Of a DNA stretch of 64,000 nucleotides, positions 42,890 through 54,809 are shown piece after piece; positions within the stretch are counted from its first letter, which is position 1, and every line of letters starts with the position of its first letter. Position numbers and translations under genes: made by a program. The DNA is taken from positions 75,251,397 through 75,315,396 of the forward strand of contig JAHLJT010008756.1 in NCBI GenBank assembly GCA_031308135.1. Reading direction: 5' to 3'. The notes beneath the pieces are model-generated. The model searched no databases. It had not been told where the DNA came from and worked only from the letters and a program-made list of their open reading frames with translations. The stretch comes from Acheta domesticus. Lineage: Eukaryota; Arthropoda; Insecta; Orthoptera; Gryllidae.

Positions 42890-45800
42890 CTGTAATTAAA
42901 TGATTCAATCGAAAATAGAAGCTGAGACACTACAAATCATGTTCAGGCTGGTTTCAAATTTTATTTTTAGTGAAATTGTTTGGACAATTCTGGATTGAGG
43001 AAAATGAAAATTAAGTGGCAAATATATGACAAATATATTACTATTGTGACGGTGCAGAGGCACCCCGTAAATACAGTAGCATGTTGCTTAAATGAAGTGG
43101 TCAGTGAATGCAGGAACCTTTATAAACAATTGACTGATCGCGTGCGGGGAACATTTGATTAATTTTAGCCCTCTGAAATCGATAAACTTGAAAAATAAAC
43201 TCAAGCACGTGAAAATAAATAGCAGAAGAAGTTAGGAATGAACAAAACGAGTGTACGATACGTTTTTGATAGAAAACTTTATGAAACTGCAAGTTACGTA
43301 CTCAAGAAACAAGTGAGAATAGACAGCTAATGTAAGTGTGAATGGAATTTTGGTTCAATTTTGAGGAAACCTAGTGTAAAAGAGGTTACGGAACTTTGCA
43401 AAGTTACAAGAATTTCTGTAGTTTAATTTACAGGCTGTAAACGTTTAAATACGGGAAAGAATTTCAGTAAAAATCCGAATTTTGTGAAAAATAGGTTTGC
43501 GACAAGTGAAAGCGAACGATGGCGTTTTGTTTTTGTAAAAACCTAGTCCAGGCAAAGACGCAGGCAGGCAGACAGACGGGTTTGAAAGTTGATCGAGGTA
43601 ACATGTCGTGAAGCACGTGGTGTTAAAATGGTACAATTGGCGGATGTTGAAATGTCGCGGGAGATATAAATATGAAGATGGAACGAACTGAAACAGGGTT
43701 TACTAATGGAATGGAATGGAGCTGTCATATGGGAATTGCAGTAAACAATAGTTGACTCCGAAAGAAAAGTGGCTATTTTAAACTTCTCATTTTCTGATTT
43801 TCGGATTCAATACTAGCGTGTAAGAAGGACAAGAATTGTAATTTATTCATGGGGGAAACAAATTCCAATGTAGTAAACTACGGCCATTGGGAAAACAATG
43901 CGCATCGTATGAAGGAGATTTCTTGCAATATATTTAAGTGTAAATGTGTCAATTTTTTTATTATTTTGTTAAGTGTGTGTGTGTTTTCCTATGTTCTGTT
44001 ATGTCGATGGAGAGGTGTGGCAACGACAATAGAAGATCTCGCCAGAGGTAATAAATGAAACCGACATTGGCGGTTGACAGTTGGCGATTGGCATTTGACA
44101 GTTGTCAAAAGAATTGATTTTGTGCTTTTCTTTAAAACTGAGATGAACAGAGAGGGCAATTTCGTGTATAAATCCTACGATGATGATAAGTTTTCCCTTT
44201 TTTCTGTATAGAAGGAGCTTGCAACCTTTTGACGAAATAAATTCTTTACGTCTCGGTATTTTACGTCATATGCTAGGCCATTTGTGTTTATAAACTTAGG
44301 AGGAGGAAAATAGGACATTAATATCTTGGTTGATAAGAGTATCTTTGTTGATACAATATACAAACAATACATACAATATACATACAATACATACAATGTA
44401 CATTGTTGATACAACTGTTGTAGATGGCATTGCCTAGCTTGGGGGCGAAATAGAGCAAAAGAATATTGAACGCACCGAGATATTGTACTATTCATCATCA
44501 TTTTTTTATGGACATGAGAAAATAATTCGACTTTCAATCACTTTGTTTCTCTCTCTCAGGAGAGAGGAAACAAGTTGTTCTGAATTGTCCGATCTGTTCA
44601 ATAATCCTTTTAAAACCTCAACGAGAGAACGATTACTAAGAATGGGTGGATGTTAAGTGGTTAATTGGGGACAAGGTAGATCACAGTTGTTTCCATTTAA
44701 TTGCATGGGTACTGTTGGCACTCAAATAGTGCGTATTCTCCGCGAACATGAATGAAACCCGAATATTGAATGTCCAGAGAGAATAGATTCTATGGACCCT
44801 ATATACCTATATACCCTATATCTTCTGCTGAACGAGCGAGTTACGTGACCCACAACAGGACAGAACGAATGTTTTCACAAGAATGAATAATGTTGAGTCT
44901 AAAGCCGAATTGTAGGGTTTGAAATATATGTAACACAGAAATACCGATAATTCAAAAAAATATGAACTGCCTCTGTTTGTTGAGGGAGAGAAGAGAAAGT
45001 AGCAACAAGAAGAGAAAAAAACATATGATACACTTTTCTTCGCAACGCAAGATTAAAAATAAGTGCAATTGATTCTATAAATTTTAAATATTTAATATGA
45101 ACACAATATTAAATATTTAAAATAATTTTAAAATATCTACTTCTTTCAAAGATTTAAGCGGTCGCCTCGTCGAATGTGTCACCATGCCACATGGTGCTTG
45201 TGTGAGTTTCATAGTTGCGTAGAAATCTCAACGAAAGTAATCATCAATTCGAACGCACTGTAACTATTTTGGCCGATCATCCGATTTTAGCAGACCACAC
45301 AGAAATTATTAAATGTATGTAGACTCACTGTGAAACAAAGAACTCTGCAGCAAGAATCTTGCATGTCTGCTGGCAGTGATTTTAAAGAGCACATAATAAC
45401 GTCTAGTCCTTACAATTTACCTGCTCATCTCGAAAAAAGAACAGTGATAAAACAAGTGCACATTTCAGGAGATCTTTATTAGAGCTTGGACGATGTGTCA
45501 ACGGTGGATTTTGCCGAGCATTATGTAACATTACCATTTTTCACATGAAGAGAAAATTATACCTTCAGGGGAGAGTAAATTATCAAACGAGAGGGAATTT
45601 GAGGCTTTTTGCAGCTTTTCAGAATTTGTTTTGAAGTCTATACCTTTTACCTAACATATTGCTTATATTTTCAGTATTCTCTCAACCTAATTTCGTTTTC
45701 TGTAAACAATTTGTAGCACTGCGCTAAATCAAGCGGAAAATTGTTTCCACTCTTTGGGTACCAACCCCGCGAATCAATCTTACTGCGTATATAAGTGCGA

Positions 45801-46130
45801 TGGAGTTGAAATCGATAGAAAATAAACTTACGCGATACCAGAGATCAGCTTCAAATCCTTCCAAAAATATAGCTGAATCATGCTTATCGGTTATTGAAAA
45901 AATGGTTAATTCACAAAGATAATTAAATCATTTTAATTACATGATGTGCAGATTGATATAACATGAAGAATTAAAAATGGAAAATGTGAAACAAATAAAA
46001 ATATTCTAATTGATCAACTGCGGTAGAAATAATATCAAGCGTACGAAATCCCTTTTGAATATGAAGAGCGCAAATGTGTCGCCAAAAATTACACTAGTCT
46101 CTTTCATACCAATGCAACCCAAAGCAGATT
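42890..46130. other. AT-rich stretch, only simple repeats seen
   Basis: Contains a (ATACAATAC)n minisatellite at about 44352-44403 and a perfect AT-rich hairpin around 45085-45125 (AAATATTTAATAT mirrored). No gene. Confidence 0.45.
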
Positions 46131-46139
46131 TTTTCTTCC

Positions 46140-46620
46140 GTTCCAAAGCGAACACGCAGGCCGGGTGATGACGCGCTCAAAGAGCGAGTTTTACGTGTTG
46201 CTTGCAACATGCGTTGCCGAAATAAGCCGGCTCGTCTCCTGAAAATCACTGCACTCGACCGTGCGCTCACACGCTGAGTGCACTCTTCGCTCTGACGCAG
46301 TGAAATCCTTCACTGCGCGGCTCCGCGCCGCAAGCCAGGCCGCGGCCCCCACCCACCCCGCAACACCCACCGCTCCCCGCTCGCGGTGCCGCACTCGCGC
46401 GTGTTTGACTCGGGCAGGCGGAATTCGAGCCGCTCGCAGGCGCGGGAGGACGCGCGTCAAAGCGGCGAGGAAAGCATTAAACGGCCCGAGAGAAGGGCCG
46501 AAGGGCCGCCTTTCCTCGGCATTGCCAACCACCCGCCTCGCCCTTCCTACCGCCGCTGTGGTCGCCCCGGACGGGGAGCGGCCTTTCGATCTCGTTGGCG
46601 GAACACAAGATTGTGATCTC
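46140..46620. other. GC-rich islet, promoter-like
   Basis: CpG-rich DNA open for 126 plus and 113 minus codons with no recognisable domain. It stands out sharply from its AT-rich flanks. Confidence 0.4.
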
Positions 46621-46730
46621 TATTGCTACCAACAGAGGTGACCAGACGTCCCATATTAGCCAGTTCAGTCCCTTATTTCCAGTCCCTATCTCGTGTTTTT
46701 TGTTATTTTTTTAGGAAAACGTGACGTCAT

Positions 46731-46843
46731 AATGTGCCTTCCTGTGACACGACATATCGGCATAAAATATACACATAAATGATAAATTTAATATTGTTGA
46801 CATATTTTATGCCGATAATTCATATCACAGAAAAGGCACATTT
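46731..46843. mobile_element. Small hairpin MITE, about 113 bp
   Basis: The left arm starts AATGTGCCTTCCTGTGA and contains TATCGGCATAAAATAT. The right arm mirrors it with ATATTTTATGCCGATA and ends TCACAGAAAAGGCACATT. Arms are about 40 bp with a 31-bp AT-rich spacer. No clear target duplication, so the superfamily is unknown. Confidence 0.75.
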
Positions 46844-46849
46844 TGCGTC

Positions 46850-47735
46850 TCGTATATATTTCATGAAGTATTCCGTTTGTTTTTCATTAGTTAAAAAATA
46901 CGAGCGACAAGATTGCGCTCATATATCACATAAGAGTGTTTAGAGAGGCAGTTGTGGTTTCCAGGATGTGAAGATGCAGCTATGGCGTCATTCGAGCTAG
47001 TGTATGTTTTATCGCTATCGATATCGTTATCGAAAAATATTGTTTAACATCCTCTTTAGCTTCTTTTATCGTTGTGACTAAAACTAAAATGTTCCATGTT
47101 TATGTTTTCAAAACATGGTCACCTTACTACTAGATCTTTTTCCGACATAGCTACCTCCGAATCCTAAGCGATCATTTTGTATCAGGGGCACTGGAAACCT
47201 CTCTGCAGCTCCATCCATTTCTTTTTTATAAATTCTAACTACCTAATGACCACTTATATTATTTCCTCAATATGACTACCTACACTATCTTCACAATATT
47301 CGTAATTATACGTTCAACTTCGCTGTCCCCACTTCCTCCAGCAACATCATCACCACCCTCAATAACCCCTTTGAAATCGATAACTCATCGTATATTATCG
47401 CATAACATATTCACTCGTATATTATCATTACTGTCATCAATATCAGAATTACTACAATTTTATTCAACAGTTCCATGCATAGTACATCACCAGCGCTAAC
47501 ACGAACACAATTGCGACGTTCACCACCTTTCACCATTCCCCAGTGACATATTTCGGATCTAAATCCTTTCCGTGCTTCATTACTCTCTCCCCAGAAACAC
47601 CGAACTTCCTCTTCACCCCAATCACGTCTAGTATTTCCTCATCCGTGTTTTCCTGCTTCCTCTTCTGCCCTCATTCCAACCCTTCACCCAGTGCCGAGTA
47701 CAATATCCGTTTCCCCACTCGTACCCCCTTTCGTC
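46850..47735. other. AT-rich stretch, nothing firm
   Basis: Proline/serine/threonine-rich frames at 47272 and 47543 without motifs. Confidence 0.35.
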
Positions 47736-47739
47736 CTCT

Positions 47740-47851
47740 TGCCTGGTGTGGGCCCAAGCCACGCGCCGCGCCGTCTCCGCCGCCCTTGACACCGCGAAAT
47801 CCAATAAAACAGCGTGCGGCGCGCTTTTGATCAGAGCTCCCGCCCCCGCTT

Positions 47852-47883
<32 letters not shown>

Positions 47884-47960
47884 CCGCCACTGCACCTAGC
47901 GCGCCACCTACGCGTTGTTCCGAACACGTGTTTTCGCGCCTAAAACTCAGAATGAGCGAA
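47740..47960. other. GC-rich islet with (GCC)n
   Basis: CpG-rich patch including nine or so GCC units at 47861-47890. The plus frame at 47814-48200 (128 codons) begins with an alanine run from the repeat and then continues as mixed sequence without a domain. Confidence 0.35.
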
Positions 47961-47969
47961 CTTTCTGGG

Positions 47970-49640
47970 CTGCCGTATCGATTTGCTGTTGACGTTTGCC
48001 TGCGGACCTCAAACGAACCCTGGGGTCAGTCGAAGCGCTTCGTGACACAGGAATGCAATTTCACTGTATTCCGTTCCTTTGCGTCTCGCTATTTCCGTTT
48101 GCTTCCCCTTCCTCGCTGTTTCTTTCCTAACTTCGAGGTACCATTGCATTCTAATTTGACGCTTCGTAATTCTTTTCTAATGGTTAACTCTGTTTCGTAG
48201 ATCCCGTATTTTAATCACAATTTTTATATTATTTGTTAAATTATATTATGTATTAATTAATATAATTTTAAACATTTTCCTCTTTTCTAGACCAATATTA
48301 TTGAAATTCTAATATCATTATCCAAATTGGCTTAACAGTCATATTTCAAGAGTATATGTACATCATCCTATCCACATCAATTATTGTATTAACAAATCTA
48401 TTTCTCAATATTTTCTCTCATCTTACCTATCTGAAAATATATTGTTTCTGAAATAATGTAATACACATTGGGTAAATGAAAGAAAAAACCTCTTAAACTC
48501 TTTTTAAGTATTTATTTCTTGTTATTACAAGGAAGCTAGTTCCTTCGATAACTAATTTTCAAATATGGTAGAATAACTAAAATTATTACAGAAAAGAAGA
48601 ATGTTATGATTAAGGGTGTCTCAATATAATTCATGCTTGTGTAAATAAAATTATTTTACAGCTTTGCGAAGTAACAATAATCACCATTTACGAGTACAAA
48701 CACATTATCGTAAAGCGAGCCATAATTACTTACAAAATTTGATGCTATAAACAGATTCACTTTCAAGATAACTTCATCCAATAACATATAATTGCGGAGT
48801 GTATTACAGAAAGTTCTCATATCGCTCTACTAAGTTAAAATGCCGATATTAGGCATCATTAATACAAATATCCCTAAGAAATGCTTTTAAAAACTTGTCT
48901 CTTTTCATATTTTACACTTTTTCATATAGTGGTCCTATTTTTTCAAATAGCATCGAAATGACAATCAAAATTGGAAGTACGGGTGTGTAGCAGCATCCCT
49001 AAATCAGAGAAAACTAATACCCAACGAGTAATCGGTCAATAATTTTGCTCTCATTCATGAGAAAACTATTTGCAACATGCCTTCTGACAAGACTAAACCC
49101 TCACCTTAACTCTAGAAATGCACTCTTACCACGTATCATACAAATTTGTTTTCTTATCAGCAAATCTGATGATTCTCTGAGGATATTATCGAATTATTTC
49201 ACGATAAGTTGAAGATTTAGTTTGCGCGTATTGAAGTGCACTGCAGCTGGTATTTCGAGATATTCAAGGGCAATTCATTCTTGTATTTCCTGCAAAGGCG
49301 TTTTAAACATTTTTTCACCCAGTATGGATAATGAAACTTCGCAATTGACACCCAACAGCTAACATGTGTAATAGAAAGTTTACAGCGTGAACGTTCATTT
49401 TAAGGGTGTTTCAGCCATTTTCTCAACACCATAATCCATCGAAAGTGGGATTTTACAGCTCTCCAACGTCTCCCTCAACTATTCATCATCTACACAGCAT
49501 GATATACGAGTCCGTACTTGTACCAACCTCTCCTTCTACACCTACGCCACTTTTGCAGACGAAATAACAATATGCTCTAAAAACAATGTAGAGTTTTCAG
49601 TAGATGACTGTTTCGTGTTGCCCGGCGCGTCAACTGATGT
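47970..49640. other. AT-rich stretch, nothing recognised
   Basis: No supported feature. Confidence 0.4.
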
Positions 49641-49649
49641 GGTCTTTAG

Positions 49650-49895
49650 ACCCGTCAGTGTAGTGCGTGTTTTATTGTGGGAGGTGGCGGTGATCTCCCC
49701 CCTTTGGATGGTGATATATGGCACCGACCTACAAGTCAGGTTGCGAGATTTTCCTCTTCCAGGTATCTCCTACCAGAGTGGCACCATCCCAGCAGTGAAG
49801 GCACTAAGCTCTCGACATGTGTGGTAGTGTAGAACATGAAAGTGTAAGAGTGTGTAGGTAAGGAGTGAGTATAAGACAAGGAAGAAAAAGGAAAG
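49650..49895 (-). mobile_element. SINE-A copy 8, 5'-truncated (tail half only)
   Basis: Only the tail half is present: GTGTAGTGCGTGTTTTAT, GGAGGTGGCGGTGATC and CCAGGTATCTCCTACCAG on plus, ending after AGGAAAGGTC. The tRNA-like head is missing, as expected for incomplete reverse transcription. Confidence 0.85.
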
Positions 49896-49899
49896 GTCG

Positions 49900-52210
49900 T
49901 ACTCCCTACTCAAGTCATCATCCTCACTTCAATTACATACAACCACACACCTCATTAATCTCAAAATGCAAATCTTCTATTACAAATTTACAAAAACATT
50001 AATTAACACACCGCGATGAATTCCAAAATCACAAAATTTTGGATGATTTACAACATTTTAAAATAAACTCCACATTGGAAACATTCAGGGCTAACACTAC
50101 CTAGAGAATTATATGAACCTTGTTAATTATTGCAGACGCGATAATCCCTCTTCTACCAATACTCCTGAAAAGTGTTACTAGAATACTAATACAGAAGCTT
50201 CTTCTGTATTAGAATACTAATACAGTTCTATTTTGTTCAGAATACAGTTCTAATTCTGTTCAGAATACTACTACAGACTGCTTTTGAGGACCACAGAAAA
50301 AGCAAAATTATTTTTAAGGTCATGATTAATTTCATATGCTGAATCGATGTTTTATGTAAATTACTAAGAATTAAAACATGACAATTGCCTGGCAATTAAA
50401 AAATCTTATTACACATTATCATAAAAATAAAATACAAACATTGTGTTATTTGAATTCAACGATCTTTCCGCTACGAATGCGTTTATTAAACAGAATTTTT
50501 CCACCGGTAGTATTTAGCAAGGAATTGTTCTAGCTAATTTCGCTCATTTGCAGAACTAATTTTTCTTTGACACTGTTTAAATACAAGATTCTGCCTTTTT
50601 AAATACAGGCTAAATAGTGGGTCTACGATTAATTTATTATAAATTATTTTTATTGCATTAAGATTTATGAAATATGTGAAAAAGTGTGTTTCTGTTGTTT
50701 TTTAATAGAATTTCTCTATTAAGCAAGAATTTTTGTTGAATCGATTTGATAAAAAATATATTCCATGATTTCATAAATTATGAAGCCAAGTTTTTATTTG
50801 AAGTCATCTGAACATTTGAAAATATGTGAAATAAAATATAATGAGAAAATATTATTTTATTTTAACATTTCATATTCGTATTGACTTGTACTGCTAAGAA
50901 TCTGGAAACACCCTAATATTAACGACAAAAGCAAGGCTTCAAAACGCTACATACCCATTTCTCCTTACGATTACTACAGCGTTTATCTGAATGTCCATTT
51001 GTTCTTGGATATATTATATTGGATAATTTCAAGTAAAATTTTAAACAATAACAATTTAAATTATTATAAACAAAAACATGGCCAACAAACCACACCATAT
51101 AATTACACCGAGTACTGCAAAGGCGTTACTGTATAATTGAGAACGTGCAATTAATGTCAATGATATTCCCCGATTTTAACAATTGTCTGAGATTTCACCT
51201 AATTATTAATGTAATCTAAATTTCATGTAATGAAACAACATACAAACAATTTCAATGCGAACAATTTCTACTCATTTTTCAACGCGACTTAAGTATACTA
51301 TGTGTTGTGAAGTAAATTGTATCATATTTCACAAAATAATACATTTAAAATTTACCATTCATTTTTAATTACAATAATGAAACATCTGTCGTTTTATCGG
51401 AAAAATACCGAGCAGTCCATCAAAATACACTCATTACGAAACGAGTTTATCTCATGTGGATGTGTGGCAATTACCAATTAACTTTCAAAGTTTCATTTTG
51501 ATTAATACACAATGAGAAATAACAGCTGGCGAGTGGTTTTACGTTACCATTACGGTTTTAGATAGATTTATAATTAAAAGCATTGCAAATAAGTAGGCTT
51601 CCAAACAAAGGATTGATTAGCTGCACGTTGTTAATTAAGAGATGGTATTGGCAAAATATTGTTTTGAAGTTATTTCAATTATCTTTGTTTCAAAGTACTA
51701 TTATAATTATAATTAAATGACCGCCTTATTAGTGAATGTAATAATCACATTTTCCGATATCTCGAACTAGAAACTGTTGTATCATTGAAAGAAGATTAAA
51801 CATCTAAATACCGTACCGATTGAGAAATATAAAGCTACAATTTCAGGTGAAAATGTTCATGTAACATGATTTTTGATATTGAATGCTTTGTACTGCCAAA
51901 TCGTCATTGATTTTACGATTAGTTTCTTGATTTATGAAGAACACCAACTTATTAAACGGATCAATCACTACTTACGCATCACTGTGTAGGTGTCACTATG
52001 CACAAATTGATCTGTTGCCAAAACGATGATTAGAAACGCAAGGCGAAGCTTTACTAACGAACGTTAAAATATGGAAATATGGCATATATAGCGCAGTATA
52101 ATAGTTCTCTTAAAGAAAAGCTGATGCAAAAAGTAAATGCTTGAAAAACTGGGGATGTGTTGTAGTGGGGAAGATACGTTGTTAATTATTATAAAAACAT
52201 AAATTAATTT
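49900..52210. other. AT-rich stretch
   Basis: Apart from a local cluster of short repeats at 50171-50277, I see no feature. Confidence 0.4.
50171..50277. repeat. Cluster of short direct and inverted repeats
   Basis: CTAATACAGAAG and CTTCTGTATTAG form a perfect 12-bp stem around CTT. The words AATACTAATACAG and TTCTGTTCAGAATAC recur nearby. Probably local slippage or template-switch products. Confidence 0.7.
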
Positions 52211-52213
52211 ACC

Positions 52214-52360
52214 GTATATTAATATTTCTTTTAAATTACAATCACACTTGCAAATTTATTCTTTTCATTTTGCATTTATGTAATGTATATTACATATGTA
52301 TAATAAATAAATATATAAGTGTGATTGTCTATAGTTTAAAAGAAAGGAATAATAATATAC
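52214..52360. mobile_element. Small MITE with about 40-bp inverted ends
   Basis: The left end GTATATTAATATTTC continues to ACAATCACACTT at 52249. The right end begins AAGTGTGATTGT at 52317 and finishes AATAATAATATAC. Total about 147 bp, AT-rich. No target duplication is clear. Confidence 0.7.
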
Positions 52361-52369
52361 CAAAATGCT

Positions 52370-54550
52370 GAACAAGACAATTAGTTAAATTATCAAACGT
52401 TAATTAATAGAGTTTGTCCTACATTTTTTTGACAAAATTCATATTGTACTAAAATCAAACGTACAGAAATGTGTATGTTGGATTATCTAGAATTTTGAAA
52501 ATAAAACGTCTGTCCGAAATTGCTCACGAGTTAACAGCGAATATATCCATCGCCGACTGCCCCATAAATGCGCAACATACTTCTCTCTCAAGTGTTACAT
52601 TTGTTACGGATTATAGGCGATCAAGAAAAGGAGCAAATATTTTAGCCTCTAGTTCAGTTTGTGCCTGAACTTTGGTTATGAGTATTTCATAACGAATCCA
52701 CAGTAAAAATACTGTAGTAGGCAAAGTAAAATAACCACTGTTATCATCAGCGCAGGAAAAAAGGACTTAAAGGGAAAGTTGCCTTCCTCCACTACGCTTA
52801 GAAATTAGTATAACGCTCAGTGCCATCGACATCACGAAATAAGTTATATAAATATTAAATTATCTATGAACTTTGACCACACTCTCACGAAATTATGTGT
52901 GCAAAATTGTACATCGATACCCACATGGATTCAGTGCAATCTCACTGAAAAGCGTATTCACCAATTTTCCTATTATGTCATTTCACTACGGCCTCGCACC
53001 AATAAATGCTTTTATCGTTTCATAAATATAATGAGCTATAACTACATGATCAAAACATTACGTTATAACGAAAATCTAGTTGAACTAGTACCATAAAGGG
53101 AACGTTTTAGTGAATTAAAAACTACAAACTTGCCTTTGTTTTTTCAACTTTGATGCTACATATTACAAAAAACGTCACTTGCCATTTATCTGTCTGCAAA
53201 GGAAACAGACATAAAGGTAAATAAAGGGTAGAAAAATACAAAGGCAGCGAATTACCTAGTGGGAAAATAAACAGCAAAAAGCCACTGTCAAGGGAATCGG
53301 CAACGCGTTTCCACCTCCGTCACTAATGGACGATCTGTCCGTGACGCAATCTGCTCCAATCGACTTCTGCTACATTAAACATGCCTTCATTAAGTCCATT
53401 AATCACCGATATGTGATGATCGATTCCATAAAAATGATTTAAACGCTTTTACATAGTGTCTAGTTTCTACCCGGGAGTTTCAAAAGAAAAAAGAATAAAT
53501 ACTTTTTATGTATAATTTATTTGTAGTCGCAGCAATGACATGGTTATTAGGAACTTTTAAAAACATTATTGATTCTATTACAGAAGTTATGACATTTTAC
53601 AAAAATTCCTATTATTATTAGAGTATCAATTTTTCGTAAGCTTTTTGATGCTAAAGTAAAAACCAGCATCAGTTTTACACAAGGAAAATTTGTCGAATCA
53701 TACATCTTATTTGTACAGGAAATTTTAACTGAATATACCGACATCTTGAATATTCCAGTGACACAATGGATGTCTTTCAAAACGGGAAACACCTGGTTTC
53801 TCCTTATCACAGTTCTTATTGCATTTATTTTCAACTTCTGGAAGACTATAAATAACAAGAGAATGACATTAAATTAATACATCCCGCACCCAAATGCTGT
53901 GTATTACAAGCTGACCCATATTTCAAATGGCAATTGCATAAATCAAGCTTAAGACTTCAGTTATAATAAGTGAAATGATATATTCTATTGTGAAAATTTA
54001 TACACGTGACAGAACTAAAGCAGTGTGTTGCGCGATGTCAATACTGCAAAAGCCCACTTATCTCATAGTAACATTTTCTCATCTATCACACACTTCACCA
54101 TGCTACCACAATGAGTTAAAAAAGAGAATCGTTTCTTTCGATGTGGACAAGACATTGGAGGCAATTATCCTTATCATAAACCAGATAACCTCAATCTGAC
54201 TTGTGTCGTGGCCAAATGAATGTTTATGGAGGTAAATATAATTTATTGGATAATCTATTTTTAATCGCAGTAGTTGGGGCAGTTACAACAATGATTAACA
54301 CAAGAAACATCTCATTTCTTCTCTCAAGTGCATAAATATGAACAAAACCATCTATAATGAACTTATTTTGTATGTGGAAAGAAACAACCATTAATAGTGA
54401 CATCTCTCGAAATGAAAGTAAACAATAAATATAAAATCGAACCCAAAAAATTCAACGAAGTTTATTTCTATTTTGTGGCGTTTTGTTTTATTTTTCGTGA
54501 CGTGCATTAAAATATGTTGTTGATTAGAAGTATTTTCACAAAGCAGCTAT
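52370..54550. other. AT-rich stretch, nothing recognised
   Basis: No supported feature; a 103-codon minus frame at 53547-53858 lacks motifs. Confidence 0.4.
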
Positions 54551-54554
54551 AGTG

Positions 54555-54568
54555 CAAATTAATGAGAA
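54555..54568 (+). repeat. 14-bp target-site duplication, left
   Basis: CAAATTAATGAGAA, identical to 54790-54803 on the other side of the palindromic element. Confidence 0.85.
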
Positions 54569-54789
54569 TGAGCTTGGCTCTCCAGGTGACGCCGCATCGA
54601 AGGTTGTGTTGTCGACGTTTCGACCATCTTATCGTGGTCTTCTTCAGGCCTGGTCTGCCAATGCCAACCAGACCAGCCCTGAAGAAGACCACGATAAGAT
54701 GGTCTACGTCGGCAACACAGCCTCCGACGCGGCGTCACCCGGACAGCCAAGATCATTCACATGGCTCCAGCCGCGGAAGCCTACGACTT
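54569..54789. mobile_element. Palindromic retroelement-like insertion with hammerhead-like motifs
   Basis: The left arm (about 54575-54655) and right arm (about 54669-54748) are inverted copies with few differences. They meet at a short loop between GGCCTGGTCTG and CAGACCAGCC. Each arm, read outward, contains CTGAAGA, a stem GACCA/TGGTC with an 8-base loop, and then GAAACGTC (left arm, minus strand, 54614-54621) or its mutated form TACGTC (right arm, 54705-54710). This order (CTGANGA, stem II, GAAA, palindromic ACGT, C) is that of a type I hammerhead ribozyme, except for one extra A between CTGAAGA and the stem. The right arm extends 40 bp further. The exact 14-bp flanking duplication shows integration as a unit. 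Confidence 0.75.
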
Positions 54790-54803
54790 CAAATTAATGA
54801 GAA
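54790..54803 (+). repeat. 14-bp target-site duplication, right
   Basis: Exact copy of 54555-54568. Confidence 0.85.
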
Positions 54804-54809
54804 CCTAAA

